Shown piece after piece: positions 39,297 through 50,299 of a DNA stretch of 64,000 nucleotides; the first letter of the stretch is position 1; each line of letters starts with the position of its first letter. The notes beneath the pieces are model-generated. The model ran no database searches. It had not been told where the DNA came from and worked only from the letters and a program-made list of their open reading frames with translations. A program made the translations under genes and the position numbers. Source of the stretch: Diphasiastrum complanatum (taxonomy: Eukaryota > Streptophyta > Lycopodiopsida > Lycopodiales > Lycopodiaceae); contig CM055099.1 in NCBI GenBank assembly GCA_029204225.1, positions 62,133,890-62,197,889 of the forward strand, read 5' to 3'.

Positions 39297-40340
39297 CTAA
39301 TGTAGCTGGATGCATTCCTGATCATACAAGGGGTTATAGGGTCTATGACGTTGCTGGTCTTTGGGCCGTGGGAATGGAAAGGCAATGGAAGCTGCAGTAT
39401 GGATGGTCTGGACAAGAAAGAGGGACTGCTCCTCTAAAGTATGCTCATGTGGGAAATAGGTAAGGAGATCGAAGAGGGCTTCTTTGTACAGTGGTGTGTG
39501 ATGTGAAGTGTAGCGGTAGGTGGGTTTAGCTGTAGGGGTCGAAGAGAAAATAGGTGTGATGGGGAGATGACCGACAGAGAGTGAGAGATATGAATGATCA
39601 AAAAGAGTGGTGCGGTGTACAGAGAAGGATGAAATGAAGTGAAGGAGAAACAGTGAACCCATGAAATAGTCGACGACGCTATGTCCTCCACTATGTGGGA
39701 AGCAAGGGTAGTTACCAGAGCCTGGCAGCTGAAGAAGGCCATTATAAATGGCTAGTCCATGAGCCTCACCCAACTGAAGCATATGCTCCCCATATGATGT
39801 GACTGGACCCGCTGCATCCGCCGATCGTCGTATAAGTCCAAGATCATCCCAATCAAGTGCATGTATCCGTTGTGGATCATCTGCTGCTCTGTGAAATTCC
39901 GTTTGCCTACACCCAGTCCTGGCATTGAAGTCCCCCGCTAAAAGAATATATCCTCGATCCTCATATCTGATAATGTCCGATGAAATATCCATGAAAGGTG
40001 ACTCCTCCTCTAAGGTGAAAGCTGATGTCTCTGGAGGGAAATAACAAATAGCCAAGAATATGTCACGATCTAACTCCATAAACCTGTGGTCCAACTTGAT
40101 CCAGATATAGCGAGCCTGCTCATCAATGTATAGTAGCTCGACCCATGGCCGGAGAGAGTCTCGAAATAAGCAAGCAACACCACCTGAACCGCGACTAGTC
40201 AGTGCCCTCGTCTTCCCTCTGCAAGTAGAAAGCTAGCAAAATCCCTCAATGCAAGGAAGTCCTCTCTCAGGACTCTCATGTGTCTCAGTAAGTATAAGGA
40301 TATCCCCTGTAGAACAAATCTCTAAAGTATCCTGCTGTAG
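39297..40340 (-). pseudogene. LINE AP-type endonuclease
   Basis: Open from 40,094 to 39,297 with a frameshifted upstream part. Shows ILILTETHESPERGLP (catalytic Glu), SRGSGGVACLFRDSL, AICYFPPE, LLAGDFNARTG (catalytic Asp/Asn) and FDHSYLSLS, corresponding to the SDH box with Ser replaced by Phe. The enzyme nicks the target to start integration. Confidence 0.85.
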
Positions 40341-40590
40341 CTGAAGAATGGATACCATTGCAATTCCATAAACTCAACCGCAATGCTTTTGTGAGGGCCC
40401 CCGAACCGCTCAAAGTTCAATACAATGAATGTGTTGTGGATTTTTTATGTGTTGAATCTCTTTCTCCATATGCTTCTTCCTCTTCTTCCAATATAGGTTT
40501 ACTCAATTTGTTATGTTGTAATCTGGAATGTGCATCATGCAACAAATGACTTCAATGCATAAAATCATTTCATACAGCACTTGTACCTCC

Positions 40591-40611
40591 CCCTAAACCC
40601 TAAACCCTAAA
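40591..40611 (+). repeat. Interstitial telomere-type repeat, three units
   Basis: Three exact CCCTAAA units, the plant telomere repeat. Short tracts (telo-boxes) also occur in plant promoters of growth-linked genes, but no gene follows within the next kilobase. Confidence 0.9.
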
Positions 40612-40969
40612 CTAATCACCAATCATGGGCATGCCGTGAAAAAGTGTATGCATTGCTTTCTCTTGCAGCCCCATTTACTACCAAGCTCGTTGAGTACAAC
40701 GCTATGTATGGATCCCTCGGTTGTCCCTGAATGCTTTGATATGACTCCCTGTGAGTACCCGAATAGTGCCCTTCATGTGTTTTTCCTTGTAAAACCTAAA
40801 TCAGAACACATTGTCCTTCCTTTAAAGACCTTGTCGAGCTCTGTAGTAAATGAAGATATAGAAGAAAACAATGCATACAAAGTGTGTTTTCACAAGGCAT
40901 GCCCATGATTGTCTTGCGGTTTGATTCACAAGCATTATCAAGTTTGGTGATATAGTTGTCTTTGAAACG

Positions 40970-41135
40970 GATGTGAGCTAGCTAGGGGTGGGAGATGGCT
41001 GATGGCTCTAGCAGTGGAATGGGACACTATTAGATCTATAGGAGAAGGTGGATGGTGAGCGCTTGTGCACAACCGAGATGTGAGCTAGCTAGGGGTGGGA
41101 GATGGCTGATGGCTCTAGCAATGGTATGGAATGCT
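40970..41135 (+). repeat. Direct duplication, 107-bp spacing
   Basis: The block GATGTGAGCTAGCTAGGGGT plus about 30 further bases occurs at 40,970 and again at 41,077, nearly identical. A recent local tandem duplication. Confidence 0.85.
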
Positions 41136-42120
41136 ATCAAGGTTGGAGGTCAGATCTCGTTTGTTACAAGATCACAGGCCAGGGTATGGAGGGTGGATCT
41201 GGATTGGATCCTACGGCAGGGTGGGTCATGTAACATTCGGTTCCTAGTGAGTAACCAGCACCTGGCGCATCACTAGTAAAACATGTGATATTGTCCAGTT
41301 TTCTTAGCTCGTTTGCCCGGCCTCTTTCTGTCAACTTTCTACCATAGCCTTGTTATTTTGATTGATTTTAGCACCTACAACATATCTTGAATGAATTCCA
41401 AGCTTATGCAACCCGCTTCCGTGCCACCAATTCTTGAAATTCATGATAGCACCCTCATTCCTGTGGGGTGACATAGTTTCATCGGCAATGCAAATAAATG
41501 ATATGCGACAGTGTGTATTTGAATGAGTTTTTGAGTGACTGAATATGATCGATTTTAGGGTTTCGAGTACCATGTACATGATCCTCATCTAATGGAGTCA
41601 CTGGGTTGGCCTAGTCCATATTAGATCCCATGAGCTGCATTTGTTTGAAATATGCCCTTTGTGCAGTACATAAGCAATCTCTCAGCATTTAGAATTGGTC
41701 AGAAGCTCAAGGTCGTAACTACTTGGAATTGGACACAAAATGACCAAAAACCCATGTAATCTTCCTCTCCTTTTTCTCTTTCTAGTGATACCCGCATCGC
41801 ATGACTTTTTTTGAAAAAAAAAAATTTTAAAATGTGAATTGACCCACCCAAGCGATTTGGGGGTCGCGATTCGGATCTTGATTCGAATCATGATCACTAA
41901 TCTTCAATGCAACTATGGTACAAAGGAAGGCAGAGTTGCTTTTGTGATGTCTCATAAAGATATTTTCATTGTCAAAACACCCTATTTGCAGTTTAATTGA
42001 TAATAGTTATTGACCAACTCTTTGCCTTGGAGTTCCAAAAACCTGAAAAGTCTAATGAAGACAGTACTTGACTAAAGTGTGTTGGCATTAGTGGTCCCTC
42101 ATCAAAAATGCATCTTGGTT

Positions 42121-42372
42121 TTAAGGGGGCTTGAACTTGGGACCAAAGAAACTTTGGATGCCAAACATGGTGGATGCCATGACACAATGTTTTCTTTCTT
42201 CATCTACTTGCCATGCCAAACTTGTATGATAGTCTTCAAAGTACATCTTGGCCTCATTGTCCCAACCCAACCAGCGATGCTTGAACTTTAACCCTAAAAT
42301 TTCACATCTATATAGTTCATATTCTTCAAAATTTAGAAACTGGAAATCTTGAAATCTGCTGCCTGGCAGCAA
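42121..42372 (-). other. Exon-like open frame, unknown protein
   Basis: An 83-residue frame rich in aromatic and charged residues (FLNFEEYELYRCEILGLKF; RWLGWDNEAKMYFEDYH; GIQSFFGPKFKPP). The composition looks like real protein rather than chance, but I do not recognise a family and there is no clear splice acceptor. It could be part of the neighbouring RT element or a captured gene fragment. Confidence 0.3.
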
Positions 42373-42895
42373 TGCCTTTGAAAGGAATCCTCGAAGTCAG
42401 TGCCACTTGAAAAATTCTTTAATTGTCAATCAAGAACTTATAAAAGCTGTACCAAATTCTCAGTTATATAAACAGCCTAACTTTGTGCTTTATCAGACTT
42501 TGGATTTACCTAGTAGTTGCAACTTGATTAATCAGGTTATTCCTACGAAACAGACAGAAATTTGAGCACACACCAGCGTAGATAATTATCCACTCGTGTG
42601 GTTGAACAGCTCACTCTCTTGAATGAATGACTTCCATAGGGTTTCAACAAATTGCCTTTCAGAAAAACGTAAATCTGACAGTGGATACAGAGATTTGTAG
42701 CGAGCGAGAACCGGGAAGTGATTGGTGAAGCGAGGCGATCGACGGGGACGGATGAATGGGGGTGAGATTGTTGGCACATCAACCAGCAAGAGAAGATGTG
42801 AGAAAGAGCACATCCAACTTTGACAATAACAAAAATAATGCTTGACCTAACCTTCGCCCTTAACCCTACTTTGAATTAGAAGATTTCTCATCCAA

Positions 42896-43170
42896 TCATG
42901 ATTCCCCACGTGGAATAATGGCTGATTCAAATGCGTTTAGGTCTATCTCTATGGACCATGACCATTTAGAAACTTCACATTCTTGAACCCATTTATATCT
43001 CAATAAATCATGTTTAAAGGCATATGTAATGGCCTTATCCATAATAGTTTTTAGTTCATCTGGACCATCTAAGGGTATGTTTTCATAGCATTTAGAGATG
43101 TTTGCGACCCACATACTGGTAATCAATGGCGGTAAATTAAGATAGAAATCCATGGATGACTCACATTTGT
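42896..43170 (-). pseudogene. Unusual reverse transcriptase, palm fragment (inverted piece)
   Basis: Minus-strand frame with YLNLPPLITSMWVANISKCY followed by ENIPLDGPDELKTIMDKAIT. The V-A-N/D-I-x-K-C-Y-E-x-I-P block is an RT motif-2/3-like palm start, in which the first catalytic Asp appears to be Asn (VANISKCY). It is neither copia, gypsy nor the LINE type found elsewhere here. It reads as the direct continuation of the plus-strand piece beginning at 43,195, so an inversion separates them. Best guesses are a Penelope-like RT or an rvt-type cellular RT. Confidence 0.5.
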
Positions 43171-43194
43171 TTGATGATATAGACGAACATTTTC

Positions 43195-44100
43195 ATGAAA
43201 TTATTTTCTAAATGGTCATACTTACCAAGTGTTAAAAATGACTGGTATTTACCTTCTAAAGTTTTTGGCAACTTTGATATAAAAAGCTTACATTCTTGCG
43301 ATTGCATATCGTTTAAACAATTTAAGGGTTTTATTTCAAAAAAATTTGGACCTATTATCTCTACCGATTGTACTATTGTTAAAAGTTCAATCTTACATAA
43401 ATCACTAGAGAAAGGTCTAAATCATATTACACTAAGACAAGCTAATATCAACAAGGTTGCTTCTGAATTATATGATGGATGGTTTAAACTCATGGAACTC
43501 TTACCCGCTCATGAACACTTAGATGAGATAACGATAAAAAAACATGCTATTTTTTTGTAAGAACGTTGCCTAAACTATAGTAGAAAGCCTAATTGGCTAC
43601 ATGGTAACACGGTCTCATCATCTAAACTAAAGATTGCCAATGATGAACAACAATGGCTTACCAACTTTCTATACATTAATGGCATTGACAAAGCACAACA
43701 TAATCCCTGCTTCATGTGTAAATTCTTTGTACGAAAATCAGCCATTGAGAGACTAAACAGTCTAGACTTCAACCCCTTTCTTGATGATCCGCGAAACTCA
43801 GTCATGGAATTCCTAACATACATGATGGATAAACTTACCAAGTCTCTACCTAATTTTTTTTAGATAATGATTATTTACCCTATTTACTATGTACTTACAA
43901 AGCCCACAAGGAATCGTTCAGATGGATTACCAATGCTCATGATTGTTGTTTTACTAGACTTGCCAAATTCCTCATAAGAGCTCTTGGTATGTTGTCACCA
44001 TTCCTGATGGAAGGTGCAAACCTTAAGGCAAAGACATACAACGTGAGCATAGAACTACTTCACATGAATAGCTTTAAAAACTCTATTATGGTAACATAAA
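43195..44100 (+). pseudogene. Unusual reverse transcriptase, N-terminal part
   Basis: Plus-strand frames (43,195-43,560, then 43,565-43,860 and 43,870-44,090) give a long N-terminal region: SILHKSLEKGLNHITLRQAN, ELYDGWFKLMELLPAHEHLD, RCLNYSRKPNWLHGN, then CTYKAHKESFRWITNAHDC, an RT motif-1-like block (Y-K-A-H-K-x-x-x-R-W-I-T), and LAKFLIRALGMLSPF. The x-K-G-L-N-x-I block recalls the sequence before RT in Penelope-like elements. Only a few stops break it. The palm continues on the minus strand at 43,170-42,896. Confidence 0.5.
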
Positions 44101-44516
44101 TGTAAAGAAAATCTCCCTGTATCAATGATACTAGTAAGCTGAAGACGAGAGCTAGTAACTTTCCTTCTTTCTATCCTTTCATCATCTTGCACATCGGTCA
44201 ATCTCTGTAAAAATTTAATCTCTTGATAGGTCGTTCACTCTTTGCGCTACTGCTTTGCCCTTCCTTTCCCTTGAAACCTGAAAACCTTCTTTCTTTCTCG
44301 TTCCACCCTAATATAACTGAGTTCGAATTATTAAGATTGAAGTTGCCTGTTCTTTTGCTTGTATTTTGGAAGAATTTGTCTCGGAGGGTAGAGAAGTTCG
44401 GTCTTTTCAAAAGATGTTCTATTTCACAAATATTTTCGGCATCTCCCAAGTGTGCTAAGAGTTTGGTAGGTTGTTCAAAGGAGTGCTTTGTGCATTGAGA
44501 CAGGTTGACAGAGAGG

Positions 44517-45143
44517 ATGGAATCACTTCTTGAGATGAATGATGTTTTGAATATTGTTGTTGGTTTGGAAGAGAGGCCAGCAACACAACTAAATCAAATG
44601 AGGTATGACAAGAGGGCCAAAAAGGCTCTACACATGATAAAGATTAATGTTACCAATGAGCTTCTCAAGGAAGTTGGTAAGAGTACTTCATCAAAGGATG
44701 CTTGGGATTCATTGGAGAAGCTTTATAAATCCAAGTTTGCTTCTAGAGTGTTGACTCTAAGAAGGTAAATCTTTTCTTGTTTGCAAAATAATGAAGAAAG
44801 TCCAAATACTTCTATTTTGAGGGTGAAAGCGTTGAATGATGAGTTAGCTTGCATTGATGAGAGAATTAAGGAAGGAGAGCTTGTTCAAGTTATTCTTAAC
44901 GGATTGTTGGATGCTCATGCTAACATTGTTCAAAGTCTTGCTATTCAAAAGACTTTGCCAAGTTTGATTAATCTTCAAGAGATCTTGATCAATGAAGAAT
45001 ATAGGCTTCAAGCAAGAGGTGGATCTTCATCAACATCTCAAGTTGGAGAGGAGGTTATGTTCATCAAGGCCAAAATCAAAAGTAAGTGGTCTAAAGGGGC
45101 AAGATCAAGGGGAGGCTTCTTCAAATGGCAAAAAGAAAGATAG
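44517..45143 (+). pseudogene. Copia Gag
   Basis: First ATG gives MESLLEMNDVLNIVVGLEER. Copia Gag blocks follow: KDAWDSLEKLYKSK, ILRVKALNDELACI and VQVILNGLLDAH. One stop near 44,766 (AGG-TAA) splits the frame into 44,517-44,768 and 44,781-45,143. Confidence 0.8.
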
Positions 45144-45156
45144 ATCAAAGCTCAAG

Positions 45157-45375
45157 TGCTTCTATTGTGGCATCAAAGGACACTTTGCAAGTGAGTGCTA
45201 CAAGAAGAAGAGAGATCAAGGAGACAAGCAAGGTAATCTTACTCTTGATGAGGATGGTTTGGATGTTCAAGATGCAAATGATGATGCTTTTGTGATGTCT
45301 TCATGTATGCTTGCTAATGATGGAGATCTAGATCCATGGTGGATTGATAGTGGAGCAAGTTCACACATGCACATA
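45157..45375 (+). pseudogene. Copia zinc knuckle and protease start
   Basis: An intact CCHC knuckle CFYCGIKGHFASEC is followed by the protease box WWIDSGASSHM at about 45,340. The protease is then cut short and the frame passes straight into the integrase region, so most of the protease and the pre-integrase region are deleted. Confidence 0.8.
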
Positions 45376-45399
45376 GACTACCTTATACTAGATCTACAT

Positions 45400-46166
45400 C
45401 TAGATCTACAAAGCCTTTTCAAGTTGTACATTCGGATATTCATGGAATTACTACAATTAGCAATAGTGGAGCTCATATGTATGCAACTTTCACTGATGAT
45501 TTTAGTAGATTTTGTTGGATCTATCTACTAAAGAGCAAAGATGAAGTGTATGATGTCTTTGTCAAGTTCAAGAATGCAAGGGAGAACCAATTTTCCACAA
45601 GGATCAAGTGCTTAAAGAGTGACAATGGTGGAGAGTACATATCTACCAAGTTCAAGGCCTTTTGTGATAAGCATGGGATCAAGAGGAAGTATACAACACC
45701 AAGGACCCCACAACAAAATGGAGTGGCTGAAAAGAGGAATAGGACTTTCTGTAAAAGTGCCAAAGCCATGAGGTTAAGTGCTAACCTTGATAAGCCATTT
45801 TGGGATCAAGCTTTGTTGTGTGCTAATTTCTTGTGCAATAGGTGGCCAAGTGCTATTTTGGATGGAAGGACACCTTTTGAGATGCTATTCAAGAGGAGGC
45901 CAGGTGTCAACTTTCTTAGAACTTTTGGATGCACATGCTATGTCAACATTACTCTTGATGATAGGACCAAGGAGGATCCATCTTCAAGGAAAGGTATATT
46001 TGTTGGATATAGTGAGGTGAGTAAAGCCTACAAGGTTTACACTCCTTCTACTAACAAGGTGATTTTTGGTAGAGATGTTATTTTGAGGAGGAGAACATTC
46101 CAAAAGTACCTTCAAGCATTATTGATGGCGATGTGGATGGGTCTAACATTCTTGATGTTGATGTAA
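45400..46166 (+). pseudogene. Copia integrase
   Basis: Open from 45,477 to 46,166: TFTDDFSRFCWIYLLKSKDE, the second catalytic Asp in KSDNGGEYI, the Glu region PQQNGVAEKRNRT, PFWDQALLCANFLCNR and FGCTCYVNI. The catalytic core looks complete. The N-terminal zinc-binding part is missing. Confidence 0.85.
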
Positions 46167-46169
46167 AGG

Positions 46170-47040
46170 ATCCTACTTTGGTTGGTGATGATGAAGGACC
46201 ATCATCAAGTCAAAAGACAAGAGAAAGACAAATGCCTTCAAAACTCGCATATGATGAGAAGGGTAAGCAAGTGCTCATTTTGCTTTTCTCACATATTTTG
46301 GTGAATCTTCTTGTGTAGATGGTGCTATGAAAGTGGATGGATGTATTCATGATTTTACATAAAGTAATGGACCTAGAGAACAAAGTCTGTTCAATGACTT
46401 TGATGGTCAAGTTGATGATCAAGGGGCTTCAACAACATGAAAGGAAAGATGGCAATTTGGAGCTAGTCAAGAGCATCAAAGGGGAGTCAATTGGCAAAGA
46501 TGTTTTGGATCTGTTTTTTCAAGTTATTGAAGAGTCAAGTAAGGTAGCAGCAAGTTCAAGTTTACTTTACCTGTTCTATCTCATGTTTAAGCATTTTCAT
46601 GTGGATGTGTGCAAATTGTCAAGATATGGTAAAACTAGCTACATTGGTGAGCATCATTTTGATGTTGGATTTGTACTAACATTCTTGGCTGGTTTTGTTG
46701 ATGGAAATGAATCTATTGGAGGCTCATTGTATCACTCATCCATGGCTAAGTTCTCAAGTGTTGAGCTATTTGGTGAATTTCTCAAATGTTTCTCAAATGT
46801 TTGGAGATTGTCATCATGGTCATTATCTTGTGTCAAGTAGATCTTGAAGATGGACTACTAGAACTTGCTTGGTTTATGGAGTCATGTGGTGATGGATTAG
46901 TATCATTGATGTACTCACTTACTCATGGATTTCCAAGGTTTGATGGTTTCTTGTGGCAAGATGGAAATGGAGGCTCATTCATGGAGTTTCATGGTGGATA
47001 CATGGCAAGAAAGGACAAAGTTGGAGGAGATAAGCAAGCA
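46170..47040 (+). other. Unrecognised sequence in place of RT
   Basis: Open frames exist (46,337-46,840; 46,786-47,346) but carry none of the RT blocks expected here. Short self-similar phrases recur (GGAGGCTCATT...CATGGA). It could be fully decayed RT or captured foreign sequence. Confidence 0.4.
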
Positions 47041-47346
47041 ATGGTCGATCACTCACATTTATTGTTTGATTGTTGTAATTTTCTAGAGAGTTCAAAGTTG
47101 ATAGCATGGAGGAATCATCTCATTTACATTCTATGTGATTCTTCATTTCATATTGAGGTGATATGTCAAAACTTTGTGAAGGAGCAAGTCATAACAAAGG
47201 AGGTGGAACTTCAACACGTTTCTTCAAGGGAATGTGTAGCTAATATCTTCACCAAAGCATTGGGAAAGGACTTTTCTATGAAGAATAGGACTTCACCTGG
47301 AGTGTTATCAAAGTCCATGCTAAAACTAGTTGAAGAGGGAGTGTGA
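47041..47346 (+). pseudogene. Copia RNase H, C-terminal end
   Basis: Reads HIEVICQNFVKEQVITKEVE then LQHVSSRECVANIFTKALG, the standard end of copia RNase H (…FTKAL). It is followed at once by the polypurine tract GAAGAGGGAG and the LTR. Confidence 0.75.
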
Positions 47347-48030
47347 GAGATTTCAACTAGTTTAGTCATATTTGCTACATTTGTTTATATGGCATTTGAG
47401 ACCAATTTATATTAGAATTAGATTTTGACTTTTCAAAGTTATATTAGTCTAAAAGCATTTGAATAAATACTTTTGGAAAGTGTGGAAAATCGTAGATTCA
47501 AATTTGAGTAGTAGAGACATTGAATCTAGTCACAATAATAGTAGGGTTTTCTATTTTGGAGGGAAACCAAAGTTTGAATTTAGATTTGGACCTGCTATAA
47601 AAGGTTGTAACTCGTGGAAAGAGGGATCATTCTCTCTCTCTTATCTCATTCGTGCTTATGCATGGCTCTCTTGGGTTGTGACTATCCATTGGTGCACTAT
47701 ACTTGTGATATCTTGCAATTCTATGTCTAGAATGTTCATTAATTGCTATTTTCAGATCAACACGTGTGAAATACAGTAGCTTATTGTAATTGTACGGACA
47801 TCAACATTATTTTATGTTTTGGTTTATGTTTGATCAATATCTATTAGAGTTTGCATCTCATTTTTAGTGTAGATGCTGATTTTTCTACATTGGCAAGATT
47901 GGTGAATTGTTGTCTTTCTAACCCAAGATCATTTCATAGGTATGGATCTTAATGGATCTCAAATCTTTCACAAATCATTCTTGTATTCAACCCTTAGAGA
48001 TTGAATCATTTCTATACATTTATTCAACAA
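47342..48030 (+). repeat. 3' LTR of the RT-less copia
   Basis: Starts TGTGAGAGATTTCAACT right after the polypurine tract. A TATA-like CTATAAAAGG lies at about 47,594. The end is uncertain; a CA-ended boundary near TTCAACA at about 48,030 is proposed because no second copy is complete. Confidence 0.6.
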
Positions 48031-48369
48031 GAATGCTCATAGAAAGAGGAGATTGATGACAAGAGGAGGCTTTTAAAAGAAGGATTTGTAGGATCGCAGT
48101 TGTATGTTTAATTTCATTTTTTCAATTTTGTTCTATGTTTTTAGTTAGAGCTTTGTTGATAGCACGTGCTCTTTATCAATATTAGCTACTAACATGCCTC
48201 AGTTCAAAATTTCAAATGTCAGTTATCACAATGAGCCATAAGTCCAAAAAAAAAAAAAATGACATTATGTTTCACACCAACAAGTGTGAATCATCATTTC
48301 CTGCAAAAAAGTACTAAATTGGTTTCTAATAGAAGGAACCTTAGGACTATCTTTGCATAAAATCACAAG

Positions 48370-48830
48370 AAGAGACTAAAAAACCTCTCTAGTGAATCCC
48401 TTTCATAACTCGTATGCAATTTGTGAGGGCTAGACTTCGTAATTTACACTTCATTGTCCTCCATCATGTTGGTGTTGAGTCTCGACTTCAAAAACATAGC
48501 ACGAGCTGGATTAGCGGCTTAAAATTGAGTCCTCAAGGCTTCCCAAGCTCCCTTGGCCTAAACCGTGTCACTAATGTGGGTAATTATGTGATCCTTCACT
48601 GATAAATTGATCAAGGATATCTCTCTCTTTGCCTTCTTGTCATAAGCTCTCATGTCAACTAGAGTGGTATTGGGCCTCACCTCAATACCCCAATGATGTC
48701 CCATAGCTCTTTCTCCATGAGAATGCTTTTCATTTTGAATTTCAAGATGTAGTTGGATGCCCCATCCAACTTACTTGCATCATCCAAAATTGTCTCATTG
48801 TTATGTTGGCCATCTCCAAATTGTCCAAAA
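48370..48830 (-). pseudogene. Copia Gag fragment
   Basis: Minus-strand reading gives KLDGASNYILKFKMKSILME, KELWDII, ISLINLSVKDHIITHISD, GAWEAL and PARAMFLKSRLNTNMMED, all copia Gag blocks with stops. No other domain of this copy is seen beside it. Confidence 0.7.
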
Positions 48831-49109
48831 TTCCACCTAAAGGCTAAAAGGAATATCCGAGGCCAATGGCAATGTCAAAATTCAAAAATATTGACTTGCA
48901 ATTTTTAGCTTGCCAAGCCACCCGTCGCTTTGTCGCCAAATTGGAAGCAAAGATAGTTTCCATTTTCGAAATGCCTTACGTGTCACATTCTTGACTAGTC
49001 ACTCTCTGAAAGGGGCAAATGTCCATAGAGCACTTTCTCCATGCTTCAGACCGTTTGCAAAATTTGAGAAGTCAAAGGGCATGCTCTAGAATGATTGGAC
49101 CCCATTTAT

Positions 49110-49310
49110 TGTCTTTTTACATCATGATTGGACCCCTAGATTTGCACCTCTCATCATGATTGGACCTCATGATTTCCATCTCACAATTTGATTGGGCCTC
49201 ATGATGTGCACCTCTAATCATGATTGATTCATGTGTAATGCACCTCTTGAAGTGTTTGGCCTTGTGATCTATGCCTCTAAATGTGATTGGGCCAAATAGA
49301 TGCATTTCAA
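49110..49310. repeat. Degenerate tandem repeat, about 34-bp unit
   Basis: Five to six drifting copies built of ATCATGATTGGACC(T/C)C, ATGATTTGCACCTCT and similar. The origin is unknown; it lies upstream (minus strand) of a copia Gag fragment and may be its LTR. Confidence 0.55.
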
Positions 49311-49856
49311 TCCTAACATCATGTAACAAATGTCACTATCTCCTAGAACTCAAGTTTAAGGCCTATTGACTATTCAAACTCAACATAAATGAGCTAAAAT
49401 GATTAGACCTACCCTCCACACGTGGAAAAAAAAATTCCACACATGTGAGATTTACATATGTACATGAGATTATAAACTAATCAAGCTAGATTTTGCAAAA
49501 TCTTCACGCTCCTCCTCAAAATTAGCTTGGTTACTATGCTAGTTTTCTCCAAAACTTAGGTAGCTAATAATAGCTTATCAAGTAGATTCTTTGGCATGAG
49601 CTTGATGAGAAAACCAGCCAATAAGCCTAAAATTGTAGAAAGGTCACCATAGCCAAGACAAGGCTTCCTTGATTGAAAGCCATCTCCAAGCATCAAGAAG
49701 AGCATTCACCCATTTGAGCACTTTTGCCATTGATTTCTTCCATCCTTGAAGAGCATGATTGATCCAAAGGCTCTTCCTCCTTGAAAATAGCTGCAACTCC
49801 ATAAGGATATCAAGAGTCCTCCTTGACTCAAAAGGATCACAAAGATCCAACATCAT

Positions 49857-49891
49857 GTGTTCACAGATTGCTGCTGCTAATCTGTGAACAC
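49857..49891. repeat. Perfect 13-bp hairpin
   Basis: Arms GTGTTCACAGATT and AATCTGTGAACAC with a nine-base loop GCTGCTGCT. Confidence 0.9.
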
Positions 49892-50261
49892 GATTGTTTA
49901 ACGTTTTTCTTAGTTTCTTGAACTCTGAAAATCGGGTGTTTCTGCCTGTTCCATGAAGCTGGTTTGTTAAGATCAATCTTCTTAGTTTGAACCGTTTCAG
50001 GCAGAAAGATTTAACGTTTACTCAGACATGTTTCCCAGCCTGCCAATGGGATGATTAAGATTCGTTCACTCCAACTACATGCATACACATTCACATGCAA
50101 CCAACACTCGTTCACAAGCAAATCAGCATTCTAAACAAGTGAACAAACAACAATTCTTGCTACTAATTAGCTCTAAATATTCAAGAAATAGTAAACCGCA
50201 TAGATTAATCTACAAATCAGGAAAAGAAACAAGAAACTAGCTACCTAACAGCATACTAGCA

Positions 50262-50299
50262 ATCCAAGAATCAAGAAACACCCATCTTGATTCTTGGAT
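50262..50299. repeat. Perfect 15-bp hairpin
   Basis: Arms ATCCAAGAATCAAGA and TCTTGATTCTTGGAT with an eight-base loop. Confidence 0.92.

Larger units (their letters stand above)
36655..40390 (-). mobile_element. Non-LTR retrotransposon (LINE), ORF2 almost complete
   Basis: Minus-strand LINE: endonuclease from about 40,390, linker, reverse transcriptase, C-terminal zinc finger, short 3' untranslated region, AATAAAATC and a mixed (TTTC)n/(TC)n tail. The translation starts near LWNCNG, the canonical start of AP-type endonucleases, so only ORF1 and the 5' untranslated region are missing. Few frameshifts interrupt it, so this is the youngest LINE here. It shares family with the copies at 15.4, 15.0 and 25.6 kb. 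Confidence 0.9.
40391..42895. other. Unassigned stretch between LINE and RT fragment
   Basis: No gene is firmly recognised. It contains a three-copy telomere-type motif (40,591), a split direct duplication (40,970-41,135) and an exon-like minus-strand frame (42,121-42,372). A GC-richer island at 42,590-42,790 stands out from the AT-rich surroundings. Confidence 0.4.
44517..48030 (+). mobile_element. Ty1/copia, 5'-truncated and lacking RT
   Basis: Plus-strand order Gag, CCHC knuckle, protease start, integrase, about 870 bp of unrecognised sequence, RNase H end, polypurine tract and one LTR. There is no 5' LTR or primer site upstream of 44,500. RT should lie between 46,170 and 47,040 but no RT block is seen. 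A piece of the same LTR occurs inverted at 55,899-56,040. Confidence 0.8.

Noticed and set aside
40636-40908. 90-residue plus-strand frame preceded by a good splice acceptor (CTTTCTCTTGCAG)
   Set aside because: No family recognised, no partner exon and no clear donor; treated as chance.
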